Translations under genes and position numbers: made by a program | The notes under the pieces: generated by a model | Database searches by the model: none | Told to the model about the DNA's origin: nothing | The model's input: the letters and a program-made list of their open reading frames with translations, nothing else | From: Histomonas meleagridis | Taxonomy: Eukaryota; Parabasalia; Tritrichomonadida; Dientamoebidae | Assembly: GCA_020186115.1 (NCBI GenBank) | Contig: WSYJ01000149.1 | Span: 1,240,001-1,304,000, forward strand | Direction: 5' to 3' | DNA: 64,000 bases | Part shown: piece by piece, positions 39,937-49,690 of the stretch | How the letters are laid out: every line of letters begins with the position of its first letter | How positions within the stretch are numbered: the first letter of the stretch is position 1

Positions 39937-40108
39937 AATCCACAGGCTAAATGAAATTGGGAATAAAATTTGGAATTTTATGCTATCTAGAACATATGAA
40001 CAAAATACATTTCTTACCCTGATATGATTTGCGTGGAATTACATAGATATAAATATTAAGAGATTTATAAATAAATAAAAACAAGAAAGATTTTAATTCA
40101 AAACAAGA

Positions 40109-40426
40109 TTATTTGGTGATTTTGGTAGACACATACTCCGAAATTTGAGCTTCGATTTCTTTTGTCAACGCGCAATAAAATATCTTATAAATTAAATAGA
40201 ATAAAACGCAAAGAAGGAAAACGAGTAACAATGTCATACATGCCATGCTCCCATATGTTCCTTCAATTGGAGTATTGATTTCTACAAGTTTTTTTGGTTG
40301 ATCATCTGAATAATCTGAACTACACTGATCACTTTGTATATCTGACCACACTGTGTATGTATATACGATGGGGTTTGGTGAAAACTGGACTTTCTTTTGT
40401 GGTTGGTTTCCACTGCCAGAACTCAT
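40109..40426 (-). CDS. small single-pass membrane protein with PP1-docking-like motif
   Basis: A 105-residue protein. The cytosolic-type N-terminus contains KKVQFSP, a match to the RVxF docking motif ([RK]VxF) of protein phosphatase 1 partners, followed by an acidic Ser-rich stretch (SDQCSSDYSDDQ). One membrane segment (MACMTLLLVFLLCVLFYLIYKIFYC) is followed by a charged C-terminal helix. It might target PP1 to a membrane; that is inference from one short motif. A TCACAA Inr lies 13 nt upstream of the ATG, supporting it as a real gene despite its size. Confidence 0.6.
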   Translation of the reverse strand: MSSGSGNQPQKKVQFSPNPIVYTYTVWSDIQSDQCSSDYSDDQPKKLVEINTPIEGTYGSMACMTLLLVFLLCVLFYLIYKIFYCALTKEIEAQISEYVSTKITK

Positions 40427-40435
40427 CTGAGGCTG

Positions 40436-40441
40436 TTGTGA
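40436..40441 (-). promoter_or_regulatory. Inr element TCACAA
   Basis: Minus-strand TTTTCACAACAG fits TCAYWW; A(+1) at 40439 gives a 13-nt leader to the ATG at 40426. Confidence 0.45.
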
Positions 40442-41116
40442 AAATTTAAATATGAACCAGTTATTTACTTAATTTGTGAGGTACTCAGAAATTTCGCTTG
40501 GACGATATAAACTTTTTAAAAGGAGTCAAATATTTGACTTTTTGTGGGGTATGGTTCAGAAAACAAGGAAATAAAAATGTACTTTTAGTTTCACTTTTGA
40601 AATGTTTACAAAAAATTTTTTGTATATCAGGAGGATCAAAAAACTGCAGTTCTACCGATGAATTTTTCTGTCAAAAACGATTCACTCTAATTGAACCTAT
40701 CTATCGTTCGGCTGTTCCCTTGTGGAAGAGAACGGTAAAATGAACACAAAAAAGTGTTTCATTATTTACCACTGGATCATATCTGATAATGATTAACAAA
40801 CTCAAATTTATTTTAATATAAAATCATATGTTTTTGTAAAATTAATTTAATAAACTTATATTTTTCAAATGAATTTTTTTCAAAATATTCATTTTAATAT
40901 ATCAATATTTATCATTACTAAAAAGATAATTATATGATTTTGTTCACAAGAAACATAGTACATTCGGAACATGGACAGTTTATGTTTTATTTTAAACAAC
41001 AACAAAAAAAAAAAAAAAAAAAAAAATTAATACAAAAGATAGATAGTTTATATAATCGCAAAATTGAATTTTGAGTTCATTACACCAATTCACAAGTGTA
41101 AACAACATCAACTATT
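40442..41116. other. intergenic region with poly-A tract
   Basis: No convincing gene. A plus-strand frame 40498-40743 is open but begins at TTG, not ATG, and has no family resemblance. A homopolymer run of more than 20 A lies near 41,004-41,027, downstream of the transporter gene, and could be a retroposed poly(A) or simple slippage. Confidence 0.5.
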
Positions 41117-42337
41117 TCAACCTAATAAATCCAAAACAAATGTTAATAAAACGCCAACAACTGCACCACAATTTTTAGCGAGAAAAAGTATGTCGTTTGC
41201 AATGCTTTTCTTGTCAACAGTTAATCTTTCATTTTCATTAATTGCAAGATATATAATATTATTTTCGAAGTATGTATCCGAAAAAGCAAATGGTATGACC
41301 CAAAATACTGTCCAATAAGGATCAAATTTAATTATGTTTTGAATCGATATAATAAACAATGGATAAAACGATAGACGGAGCAACGATAAAAACCGTAACG
41401 GTTTTCTTCTGAAAAGAAAATGGTTGGCAGTTTGATTGCCACAAAACAAAAATATGCAAAAAAGTACAGTAATAATTACATAGATCCAATTTCCAATATT
41501 AGGAAACGTAGATATCTTAGTTAGGTAGCCTGGGAAAAGCGAATAAGTAATGGCACTATTCACTAAAGTAAGAATAAAGTCAATGAGAATTAACTTAAAT
41601 GTCTCTAAAAAACTGGTAGATAAAGGCGTGCCTTGAACGAATCTGTTAAAGGTGTTAAAAACACTTTCTATTTTGAGTTTGACAATAAAAAGAATAATTG
41701 GTATGATATAAAGACATGAAGCTATACCAAAATATGCAGCTGAATCAACTTTGCTTTCGCTTTTTGTTGAGCCTTTTGTAAAGAGTCGAAGTCCAGCAGC
41801 AAATATTCCACAACATACATATCCACTGTAAAAGTTCCTTTTTTCTTGTTCACTGACATAATTAACAAGAGCACTTGTGCAAGATGATATGATAGATGAA
41901 ATCATAGCGCAAAAACCAATTGATATCATTATTATTGTGAAAAAATATTGGGAATTAAAATCAATAAGAGCAAAAAGAGAAATACAAAGTAATACTATTG
42001 CTAGAAGAACAAGGCATACTATAATTGTAATCCGAGGATTTTTGATATTGAAAAAAGGAAAGAAAATACATAAAGTGTTATAAGTCAAGCAAAAAGCCCT
42101 AGAAACATAACACCCCATGTTTTGTGCATGAGAAATCTCTTTGAAAATATCAATACTATTTACAAAAATATAATAAGAAAATAAAGATGAGAGTCCCAAA
42201 ACAAAAAACAAAAATGGTTGTGAGTCATTCCCAAGTTCTTCGCTACCTTCTGGTTTATCTTCAATTAAGTTGTCTTTGATGCCATCTTCTGATTCTTTTG
42301 TTTCCATTTGGGAATTTTTGGGAATTATGTAAACCAT
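41117..42337 (-). CDS. equilibrative nucleoside transporter (ENT/SLC29-like)
   Basis: A 406-residue polytopic membrane protein with about 11 hydrophobic segments after an acidic N-terminal tail (KPEGSEELGNDSQ). The segment SSCTSALVNYVSEQEKRNFYSGYVCCGIFAAGLRLFTKG aligns with the ENT signature around TM4-5 (xxFPxxYTxxxMxGQxxAGxxxSxLRxxTK). LTLVNSAITYSLFPGYL corresponds to the TM7 segment VxFxVTLSVFPG. A loop of about 60 residues with basic and acidic residues separates the two halves, as in ENTs. It should move purine/pyrimidine nucleosides across the plasma membrane, which trichomonads need because they salvage both. Pairs functionally with GMP synthase in this window. Confidence 0.7.
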   Translation of the reverse strand: MVYIIPKNSQMETKESEDGIKDNLIEDKPEGSEELGNDSQPFLFFVLGLSSLFSYYIFVNSIDIFKEISHAQNMGCYVSRAFCLTYNTLCIFFPFFNIKNPRITIIVCLVLLAIVLLCISLFALIDFNSQYFFTIIMISIGFCAMISSIISSCTSALVNYVSEQEKRNFYSGYVCCGIFAAGLRLFTKGSTKSESKVDSAAYFGIASCLYIIPIILFIVKLKIESVFNTFNRFVQGTPLSTSFLETFKLILIDFILTLVNSAITYSLFPGYLTKISTFPNIGNWIYVIITVLFCIFLFCGNQTANHFLFRRKPLRFLSLLRLSFYPLFIISIQNIIKFDPYWTVFWVIPFAFSDTYFENNIIYLAINENERLTVDKKSIANDILFLAKNCGAVVGVLLTFVLDLLG

Positions 42338-42763
42338 TTAAATAACGAGAAAGAATTCTTTCTAATTAGCAGTTTTCATTCAAAGGTTTCACGTAAGGGG
42401 TCGTTTGAACACTTTTTGTTGCTGAAATTTAGGTGTTATAAAATCTGGTAGAAAAAGTCGATAATATAAACTTTTCAAAAAGTTTTGTAAGCAAATTTCA
42501 TCTTGTTTGTTGTAAGTCTTATCATATGAATGATTTTATATTTCGAAAAAAGATTATTATATAATTATTTTATTTAATGATTTAATAAACATCATCATAA
42601 TACATTGCATTATATATTTAAAATTAATATAATTTAATGAGGCCATTTTGGAGAAAACTAAAATTATTTCAAAAAGTTCCAATGAACGAAGTAGGATATA
42701 CAAATGAAATTAAATATCAGAATATTACCAGAAAAACTCGATATTATCTCTTAAGGTTTCCTA
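42338..42763. other. intergenic region
   Basis: AT-rich divergent spacer between the transporter and the armadillo-like gene; no gene seen. Confidence 0.5.
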
Positions 42764-42771
42764 AACGGTTT
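42764..42771 (+). promoter_or_regulatory. M3-like element AACGGTTT
   Basis: Fits the M3 consensus, 46 bp before the ATG at 42818. No Inr is evident between them. Confidence 0.4.
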
Positions 42772-42817
42772 CCGAAAAAATTGAGAAAGGATCTGTAAAG
42801 TATTCAATATTCAACCA

Positions 42818-44209
42818 ATGATTTTTCCTGAGAAAGAAAGCGCGTCCCTGGGGAAAAGCATTCAAAAAGATAAAACAGAAGTTCCAAAAAATGAAGATTT
42901 AATTCAGTGTTTTCAAGGGATTGTTGATCCATCTCAAACTTTAAATTGTTTTAATTTCATCTATCAGTACTCCACACAATTTATCTTCCCAAAGGAAATA
43001 TTTCCTTATTTTTCGCAACTTTTTTTGTTCTATGATGATAATTTTTGCGCTGACCCAAACATTCGTACATCAATTAGTCATTTGTTTTATGAAATTATGG
43101 TAGATTCAAGGTCTGCCACCTTATATCTTATACACCACAAGTTTTATGAAATAATTTTTCCTAGTTTTCCAAATTTTGATACTCTTCGATTAGTTGAAAT
43201 AATGTTAGACGACGATATTCCTCCAAGCGACCTCGATATCCGGGAACCGATGCCTACAGACAAAGATGAGTACCAATCCAAGTTTGAAAGTAGCGCACTC
43301 GTTCAAGGTTATTCACATGTTTGTCACTATTACCTTAAGAACGGAGCAGCACAGAAGCTTCAAACCCTTAACATTAAGCAAATCCTCCACTGCTTGCTTT
43401 CCTTTGGTTCCTATTATATTTCTTTTCAATACTTAAGACCATTTCTTGATCAAGTTTATGAACTTATATTTACTGATCCCGACATTAAGCTCAAAAGCTT
43501 ATGTATGCGTATTTTAAGCTTTTATGCTAAGAAATCTAAAGCTGGTTTATTTTTTTCTTTAAACAAACCGAATTTTCCGTCACTTTTCAATGTAAACAAC
43601 GATATGGAATTTGTGAACTCTTTGCTCTCATTTATTCATCGTGCTCTGAAGCAATTCTCATATCTTCCTCATGAAACCTCATTATTTTTTATACAGTTTG
43701 TTGTATCGTTGTTTGATTGTAATGATGATCATGTTTCTAATCATGCAATTTATGCAATCTCAAAAGGAACATATGGAGGAGAAATATTTTCGGAATTTTG
43801 TTTAACTAATTTAATAACGACAAAATTGTTTCAAATCGTATACAACACGAATACATTTGAGAAACAAACGAATGCTGTCCGTGCAATTTGTGATCTTTTT
43901 TCGGTGTCGAGTGAAGTCGTTGCCGAAGAAATGGCTAAAATGGGATTTTTCCAAGTGTTACACGATTACTTTGAGCCTACCGCAAATATATTAATGAAAA
44001 GTTTATTAAATGCAGTAAACAAAGCGTTGGAAATCGCCGACTTGAATCCAAATTTCGAAAATTGGAAAGAAATAATTTTCGCTGATGACGAAATATTAAA
44101 TACCATCGAAAAATATGCACCAGAACGTGGACATGTCGGAGATTACTCAGTGAACTCGTATGAGGTGTTGGCTTACTCAATATTGATGCAAAGTATGCAG
44201 TTCGGGTAA
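42818..44209 (+). CDS. armadillo-like helical repeat protein
   Basis: A 463-residue helical protein. After a charged N-terminus (MIFPEKESASLGKSIQKDK) come hairpins such as LIQCFQGIVDPSQTLNCFNFIYQYS, LRPFLDQVYELIFTDPDIKLKSLCMRILSFYAKKS, SLFFIQFVVSLFDCNDDHVSNHAIYAISKG and KQTNAVRAICDLFSVSSEVVAEEMAKMGFFQVLHDYF, the last two being clear armadillo-type repeats. No enzymatic motif. Similar in size and layout to the protein at 38,547-39,917. Probably a scaffold; partner unknown. The stop TAA is followed by A-rich DNA giving UAAA. Confidence 0.6.
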   Translation: MIFPEKESASLGKSIQKDKTEVPKNEDLIQCFQGIVDPSQTLNCFNFIYQYSTQFIFPKEIFPYFSQLFLFYDDNFCADPNIRTSISHLFYEIMVDSRSATLYLIHHKFYEIIFPSFPNFDTLRLVEIMLDDDIPPSDLDIREPMPTDKDEYQSKFESSALVQGYSHVCHYYLKNGAAQKLQTLNIKQILHCLLSFGSYYISFQYLRPFLDQVYELIFTDPDIKLKSLCMRILSFYAKKSKAGLFFSLNKPNFPSLFNVNNDMEFVNSLLSFIHRALKQFSYLPHETSLFFIQFVVSLFDCNDDHVSNHAIYAISKGTYGGEIFSEFCLTNLITTKLFQIVYNTNTFEKQTNAVRAICDLFSVSSEVVAEEMAKMGFFQVLHDYFEPTANILMKSLLNAVNKALEIADLNPNFENWKEIIFADDEILNTIEKYAPERGHVGDYSVNSYEVLAYSILMQSMQFG

Positions 44210-44429
44210 AAAAAATAAATAAAAAGTGAAATAATTTTATTAATGAATAAAAATTTTTTAAACATTTGATTTAATATCATTATTATTTTTTAAATTTTTG
44301 AACCACAACAAGCTTAAACTACAAATTGATTGTTTTATCCATTCATTTTCCATTATGATTTCATTGTTAGATGACAAAAACTTAATTTTACCGAATAAAT
44401 GGTATTTGTTCTTTGTTTAGAATATTTAT

Positions 44430-45060
44430 ATTAGAATATCATCACTTTATGAAAGATGCTCATTTGTTAATACTGTAAATGTTTCATTGATTGATTATTG
44501 CGCATTTTTTGGTTCGATTAAATATTTTAAATATTTGTTATTAAATAATTCGAATATTAAAAATTTATTTTTATGCAATTGCAGGTCAAAACTTAGAAGT
44601 TATTAATTTATGTGAACAAAATAATTCATCATTTACAGACATATATGAAACAGCTATAGAATTTCATCGAAATGAAATTTTTCATTATCTTTATGAAAAT
44701 AAAATCGGAAAATTTTCCAATGGTAGACAAAAGTCATTTTCAATGTTTTCTTTTACAAAATCGAATTCCAATATCGAAAATCAAGATAATTGTAATTTAA
44801 TTGAAGAAAATTTAATATATCTCGGGAAAAAAATGTGTAGAATTTAATAATTATGAAATCTTCATGTTTTTAGAAAAAGAAGGCATGAAAATAACTAATA
44901 AAAATACGAAATACATTCCAATAATTATAACAAATTCCAAATTCAATTTTACTATATTTAGATAAATCAGGAAATATAGTGAAATTACTTTTAGATAAAT
45001 GAATTGATGCTTATGCAAAAAGTATTCATTGAATAATTTTTTATATGTTTCAATAATTTA
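44430..45060 (+). pseudogene. decayed ankyrin-locus copy (type 2 spacer)
   Basis: Reads SLYERCSFVNTVNVSLIDYCAFFGSIKYFKYL at 44,440-44,545, the block conserved in loci A-C, then frame changes and stops. YETAIEFHRNEIFHYLYENKI follows near 44,646-44,705. Near 44,975-45,060 is an ankyrin half-repeat with an in-frame TGA (AGATAAATGAATTGATG where locus C has AGATAAAGGAATTGATG), followed by TTGAATAATTT...ATATGTTTCAATAATTT, the locus C spacer type. Both ends of the gene are missing. Confidence 0.65.
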
Positions 45061-46361
45061 CCTTCCACAACATATCAACCACAGGTGACATATCTATATT
45101 AGAAATATGACGATGCAAATAGATGAGTAAGGACTTGATCCCCAAATCTATTTAAAGGAAATATACAAAATATTGCATTTTTCATGTTTCGTACATAGTA
45201 TACGATGGCACCAAGAATAAATATTTAATACATTTTGTTGGTCCAAAGGGTGAATTTCATTATTAGTATATTTATCAAAAGATATCATAGTGTTTAAATA
45301 AATTCACCAAAATCTTCAAAACATTATATTAAAGAATATATAAATCATGATTTAAAGAGAATAACGAATTGAAATTAAATATATTTATCAGATATCTTTT
45401 TTTATATAAATATAATATTTTTTTCGTTGTTTTTTATATCCGATTAACATATTAAATGTATTTTAATTTACTAACACTAAAATGTCATTGCATATAGTTG
45501 AAACCATCAAACACCAGTATCGGCAATGGATGTGCAAAGAAATTTTCGAGATTTTGTTCCCAAATTCATCGAGTTATGAGATTCCTCATCAGGAATTATC
45601 GTTGCATACAGAGATGCTTTTCTTTATCGGAAATATTCTTTTGTACGTCATTTTTCCAAGTCGGCAATGAAACATATTTTCGTCGTTTCTCCCGATCTGG
45701 ACGAAATGTTTCGACTTACGCCTGAAGTATCCTGTGAGAGCTAATGCGCATGGAAGATTGTTTGTTCACTTCTGATTGAAGGCATAATCAAATTTTTATC
45801 CATTTGGAAAGGAGAAACCTCAACGGAGTGGCTTGGGAATTATGATATCATTATATAATTCATCTTATAATCCATCCCACTGGGATATATGATAAATTAT
45901 ATGATGACTTTCTTTGTTACAAGTAAATGTATGGATGTAATAGATAAACGAAACCCGTAGCTAGGGGTGTATTTTTAAAAAAATTAAATTCAGGTTTACA
46001 AAAGATCTTGTTTAATATTTAACATACAAAACTGACCTTTATAGCATCTTGTATCATCTGAATTAACTTTTGAAAATATTATAATACTAAAAGAACTTTT
46101 TGGAATAAAATTTATTTGCATTTCATTTAATATTGAATAAATACCATAGGAATGTATTAGATAATTCAAACATATTTGACTTTCCATATTCATATAATTT
46201 TCAATTTTCTAGGTTATTATATTCAATATTTGCATCAGAGATAACCAACATAAATGTATATATCATTATAAATTTATTTGGTGAGTGATTTTTAATATAA
46301 CTACCAACGACTTAATAAACCGTTTATGTATCAGACTTGTCCTGTGAAATTTGACAAAAAT
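45061..46361. other. intergenic region with possible decayed coding sequence
   Basis: Around 45,480-45,745 the sequence is less AT-rich than its surroundings and stays open in more than one frame for 60-75 codons, with an apparent frame change (SSSGIIVAYRDAFLYRKYSF then KHIFVVSPDLDEMFRLTPEV). It looks like eroded coding DNA, perhaps of a mobile element, but I recognise no family. Elsewhere in this stretch I see nothing. Confidence 0.35.
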
Positions 46362-46369
46362 CAACCGTT
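46362..46369 (-). promoter_or_regulatory. M3-like element upstream of the IBP39-like gene
   Basis: CAACCGTT (reverse complement AACGGTTG) fits M3 in inverse orientation, 46 bp before the ATG; a second CCGTTT lies at 46319. No TCAYWW Inr is seen close to the ATG. Confidence 0.35.
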
Positions 46370-46414
46370 AGAAACCCGCCAAAAATCAAATACTTTACAA
46401 ATAACAGTCAAAAA

Positions 46415-47434
46415 ATGGAAGAAACCAAAACAATTTACCTCCCAGAGAACATCAAAGAAATTATATCTCGCCGTAGTACAAGAGACCCACAAACTAGGTT
46501 TCCAGCAAAATTATATGCACTTCTTTCATACGTTTCAGGAAATCCAGAATTAGAAGAAGAAATAGGAATTGCATGGGTTGATAATGAGATTTTTCAGATA
46601 TGTAAAGCAAAGCTATTAAAAGTCATGCAAATTAAATTAAATACATTAAATGTCAATTTGAAAATTGGAAAGTTCAAACAATTACATTGTGAAAAGCATG
46701 GGTGGACTCGATGGCGCCGTGATGGCTTTACCAAACGTGAATGTTTAATGAGCAACTCATATCAAAACTTCAATGAATCTGGGGAAATGGACATATCAGA
46801 CTGGAAGCAATATCATAAGGATAGCACTATTCAAAGTGAACCCAAAGAATTCCATCTTGGTAAAATGACACCAGATCAAATAGATATGGTTTCACAACAA
46901 GCCCTTAAAGAATGGATTGAAATCATTGAAAGTGATACATTTTCATATCAAGCCTCGACCACATATTTTGTTCCTCAAGCAGCTAAGAGATATTGTGCTC
47001 CGCGACAATCATATCAAAATTCCTTTGAAGTGCTTATGGCAATTTTTGCACCACAAGAAACGAGTTTTATACGCTTTGATGATTTCTATCGCATATATGC
47101 ATTTTTTGGACCTGCCGATACATTGATGCTTAAAATTGCATCTCTTTTAGAATGCGCAACAACAGGAACACATTGGCTATATTTTGGCCAACTTCCAACT
47201 AATAATGTCACTGTATATGGACATATTGACGAAGTTGAGTCAAATTGTTTGGTAATTCATGAAGCGAATGGTAATGTCACTAAAGTTTGGAATGATCCAT
47301 TTAAGGACTCAAACAGTGATTACCTAATTGATCAAAATGATAATAGATATAGTTCATGGGAACAGTACTTTCGAGTTCACCCAATAAATGAGACAAATGT
47401 GTATACTAATAATGAGATAGAAGAGTTTCATTAA
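46415..47434 (+). CDS. initiator-binding protein (IBP39-like) transcription factor
   Basis: A 339-residue protein. The N-terminal 120 residues have the initiator-binding winged-helix domain known from trichomonad IBP39: RFPAKLYALLSYVSGNPELEEEIGIAWV, then a recognition-helix region KLLKVMQIKLNTLNVNLKIGKFKQL, then HGWTRWRRDGFTKRECL. The KLNTLNVNL and GWTxWRRxGFT blocks are the most telling. The C-terminal half (LALMAIFAP-like QNSFEVLMAIFAPQETSFIRFDDFYRIYAFFGP ... THWLYFGQLP) corresponds to the C-terminal domain that contacts RNA polymerase II in IBP39. It should bind the Inr (TCA+1YWW) and recruit polymerase in the nucleus. Comparison is from memory of the family; a search would settle orthologue versus paralogue. 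Confidence 0.8.
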   Translation: MEETKTIYLPENIKEIISRRSTRDPQTRFPAKLYALLSYVSGNPELEEEIGIAWVDNEIFQICKAKLLKVMQIKLNTLNVNLKIGKFKQLHCEKHGWTRWRRDGFTKRECLMSNSYQNFNESGEMDISDWKQYHKDSTIQSEPKEFHLGKMTPDQIDMVSQQALKEWIEIIESDTFSYQASTTYFVPQAAKRYCAPRQSYQNSFEVLMAIFAPQETSFIRFDDFYRIYAFFGPADTLMLKIASLLECATTGTHWLYFGQLPTNNVTVYGHIDEVESNCLVIHEANGNVTKVWNDPFKDSNSDYLIDQNDNRYSSWEQYFRVHPINETNVYTNNEIEEFH

Positions 47435-47738
47435 ATTGTTTGCACTCCAAAAATTATTTAAAACTTTTACCAAAGAACAATCTTATTTTTTTCTAGATTA
47501 ATGATGATATTTTTAAATCCATTGTTACTTAGTAAACATCATTTATTATATTATGACCAGAAAAATGCAAAATATTTAAAGAAATAAATAACATTTTACT
47601 TGCGGTTCAGAAAGGTTTCTGTGTGTGTTGGCACTTTTTCGTAAGAAACATGAATTTTTGCACGTTGCCAGAACAACCATCCATTGAAAAAGTGATGCCC
47701 CGGCCACTATCCCAATTCAAAAATTTGAATAGCTTACC
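47435..47738. other. intergenic region
   Basis: AT-rich; GC-richer stretch near 47,640-47,730 directly upstream of the CoA-transferase probably contains promoter-proximal elements (CCCCGGCCACTATCC). No gene seen. Confidence 0.5.
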
Positions 47739-47744
47739 TCACTT
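47739..47744 (+). promoter_or_regulatory. Inr element TCACTT
   Basis: Perfect TCAYWW match; A(+1) at 47741 gives a 10-nt leader to the ATG at 47751. Confidence 0.65.
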
Positions 47745-47750
47745 CTCAGA

Positions 47751-49307
47751 ATGTCTGTTTCAGGCGCGCTGAAGGAACGTTGCAAGTACACACCATACCT
47801 CTCCAAGGTTTGTGACGCAAAAGATACAATTCCTTTATTCAAGAATGGAATGTACGTTGGCTGGTCAGGCTTTACACCAGTAGGTGATCCAAAAGCAGTT
47901 CCAATTGCTCTTGCCGATTATGTTGAACAAAACAAGCTCCAAGGAAAGCTCAGATTCAATTTGTTCATTGGTGCTTCTTCTGGTAAAAAGAATGAAGATC
48001 GTTGGGCTCAACTTGATATGATTGCTTCTCGTCACCCATATCAAACATCCGAAACTCTTCGTAAATCACTCAACAGTGGCAAAGCTAAGTTTGAAGATAA
48101 GCATCTTTCTCAATTCCCACAAGATCTTACATGGGGATTCTACACAAAAGATCGTCATGGCGGCATTGATATTGCTATCATCGAAGCCTCCGAAATCCTT
48201 GATGATGGTTCGATTGTTCTTTCAGGTGCTGTTGGTTCAGCTGTTGAAATGTGCTATTGCGCAGATAAGATTATCATTGAACTTAACACAGCTATTCCAT
48301 CATTCAAGGGATGCCACGATATTGTTGAACCATGGGTTCCACCTGGCAAACCATTAAACATCAGATCTCCATCAGATCGTATCGGATCATTATCAATCAA
48401 AGTTGATCCAAGAAAAGTTGCTGCCGTTGTTGAATCCAGACTCATCTTCCCAGGACGTGCTGTTAAAGGCGCCGATAAGGATTCTCGTGCTATTGCATCT
48501 TATATTGTTGATTTCCTTCAAAACGAAGTTAAGCAAGGCCGTATGCCAGAGAACCTTTACCCACTCCAATCAGGTGTTGGTAACATAGCTAATGCTGTTG
48601 TTGATGGACTTAATGATTCACCATTTGGAAATCTTACAGTTTACACAGAAGTTCTTCAAGAAGCTATGCTCCCAATGTTTGATTCTGGAAAGCTTAAATT
48701 CTCTTCATCAACATCCATGACTCTTTCCAAGTGGGACAAATTCTATGATAACTTTGATTTCTATAAGAACAAGATTATCCTTCGTCCACAACAAATTTCT
48801 AACTCACCAGAAGTCATCCGTCGTCTTGGTGTCATAGCAATGAACACACCAGTTGAAGTCGACATGTATGGCCACGCCAACTCAACGCATGCTGGGGGCA
48901 CCCGAATTGTTAACGGTCTCGGCGGTTCAGGTGACTTTGAGCGTAATGGTTACCTCTCAATTATGCACTGTCCTTCTGCACGTAAGACAAAGGCATCACC
49001 AACAGGTATTTCTTGCATTGTTCCTATGTGTTCACATATTGACCATACAGAACATGATCTTGATGTCATCGTTACTGAACAAGGTCTTGCTGATATGAGA
49101 GGATTATGCCCAGTAGATCGCGCAAGACTTGTTATTGAGAAATGTGCTCACCCAGATTATAGAGATCAACTTACTGACTACTTGAATATGGCTATCAAAG
49201 AAACACAATCGAAGGGCCGTGGACATGAGCCACAGATCTTAAGTAGAGTTTTCAAGATGCATACAAACCTTCTTGAAAAACAAACAATGCACCTCGACAG
49301 TTGGTAA
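47751..49307 (+). CDS. succinyl-CoA:acetate CoA-transferase (hydrogenosomal ASCT type)
   Basis: A 518-residue class I CoA-transferase of the acetyl-CoA hydrolase/transferase family. Visible: GMYVGWSGFTPVGDPKAVP near the N-terminus, LFIGASSG, DIAIIEASEI, and the C-terminal VTEQGLADMRG, where the Glu is the catalytic residue that forms the enzyme-CoA thioester. HADSTHAGG-like HANSTHAGGTRIVNGLGGSGDF is the conserved oxyanion/CoA loop. It transfers CoA from acetyl-CoA to succinate, making acetate in hydrogenosomes and feeding succinyl-CoA synthetase for ATP. The N-terminus (MSVSGALKERCKYTPYLSKV) has basic and hydroxylated residues and could act as, or lack, a short cleavable presequence; I cannot tell. 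Codon use is biased to C-ending codons as in eS7, consistent with high expression. Confidence 0.9.
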   Translation: MSVSGALKERCKYTPYLSKVCDAKDTIPLFKNGMYVGWSGFTPVGDPKAVPIALADYVEQNKLQGKLRFNLFIGASSGKKNEDRWAQLDMIASRHPYQTSETLRKSLNSGKAKFEDKHLSQFPQDLTWGFYTKDRHGGIDIAIIEASEILDDGSIVLSGAVGSAVEMCYCADKIIIELNTAIPSFKGCHDIVEPWVPPGKPLNIRSPSDRIGSLSIKVDPRKVAAVVESRLIFPGRAVKGADKDSRAIASYIVDFLQNEVKQGRMPENLYPLQSGVGNIANAVVDGLNDSPFGNLTVYTEVLQEAMLPMFDSGKLKFSSSTSMTLSKWDKFYDNFDFYKNKIILRPQQISNSPEVIRRLGVIAMNTPVEVDMYGHANSTHAGGTRIVNGLGGSGDFERNGYLSIMHCPSARKTKASPTGISCIVPMCSHIDHTEHDLDVIVTEQGLADMRGLCPVDRARLVIEKCAHPDYRDQLTDYLNMAIKETQSKGRGHEPQILSRVFKMHTNLLEKQTMHLDSW

Positions 49308-49535
49308 ACATCGAAAATAACATAATAATTTTGTTTTTTTCTTTAAAGATAAAACATGTGAAATGAGAAAAACTTTAAAATTGGGTTCCAAACAAAGAAA
49401 CAATTTGGCAAATAGGGAAAACTTCTGATGAAATGGATAATGAGAACAAGTCAGAAATTTATTGTTATTAACGTTAATAATAATACATAAGTTTCGTAAA
49501 GGTTTGATTTTGGTTTCTCTAATATCTCTCCCTAG
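49308..49535. other. 3' flank of the CoA-transferase gene
   Basis: AT-rich, stop TAA merges into UAAA; nothing else recognised. Confidence 0.5.
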
Positions 49536-49690
49536 CTTGCCTTCGCAAGAGTACATGATACATCAGATTTACCTGGTGGGAGGGCACTCAACACAAATCT
49601 AATTACCTATCACCACAGCAGTTACAACGCCTGAATTCTAAGGGTAGCGTACACTTTACAGACTGGGATTACACCAATCCACCCATTATT
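49536..49690. ncRNA. candidate structured non-coding RNA, unidentified
   Basis: An isolated, much less AT-rich block (about 155 bp) without an open frame. It begins with a perfect hairpin CTTGC-CTTC-GCAAG (49539-49552) and contains GGTGGGAGGGCACTC, CACCACAGCAG and GACTGGGATTACACCAATCC; the last pairs with itself imperfectly (GGATTACACCAATCC: GGATT/AATCC). On the minus strand it reads GGATTGGTGTAATCCCAGTCTG, faintly like an SRP Alu-domain motif; on the plus strand ATTTACCTGG faintly recalls a U1 5' end. Neither is convincing and strand is unknown. Confidence 0.4.

Noticed and set aside
40498-40743. 81-codon plus-strand open frame in the spacer near 40.5 kb
   Set aside because: It begins at TTG with no ATG, has no promoter element at a sensible distance and no recognisable domain.
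41004-41027. Poly-A run as evidence of a retroposed gene
   Set aside because: No processed gene copy or target-site duplication next to it; simple slippage is enough in this AT-rich genome.
45482-45745. Overlapping 62- and 75-codon frames as a small gene
   Set aside because: Coding character switches frame within the stretch and no domain is recognised; treated as eroded DNA.
49536-49690. U1 snRNA or SRP RNA identity for the non-coding island
   Set aside because: Only short motif resemblances (ATTTACCTGG; GTGTAATCCCAG); no Sm site, loop I or S-domain core could be found, so I left it unidentified.
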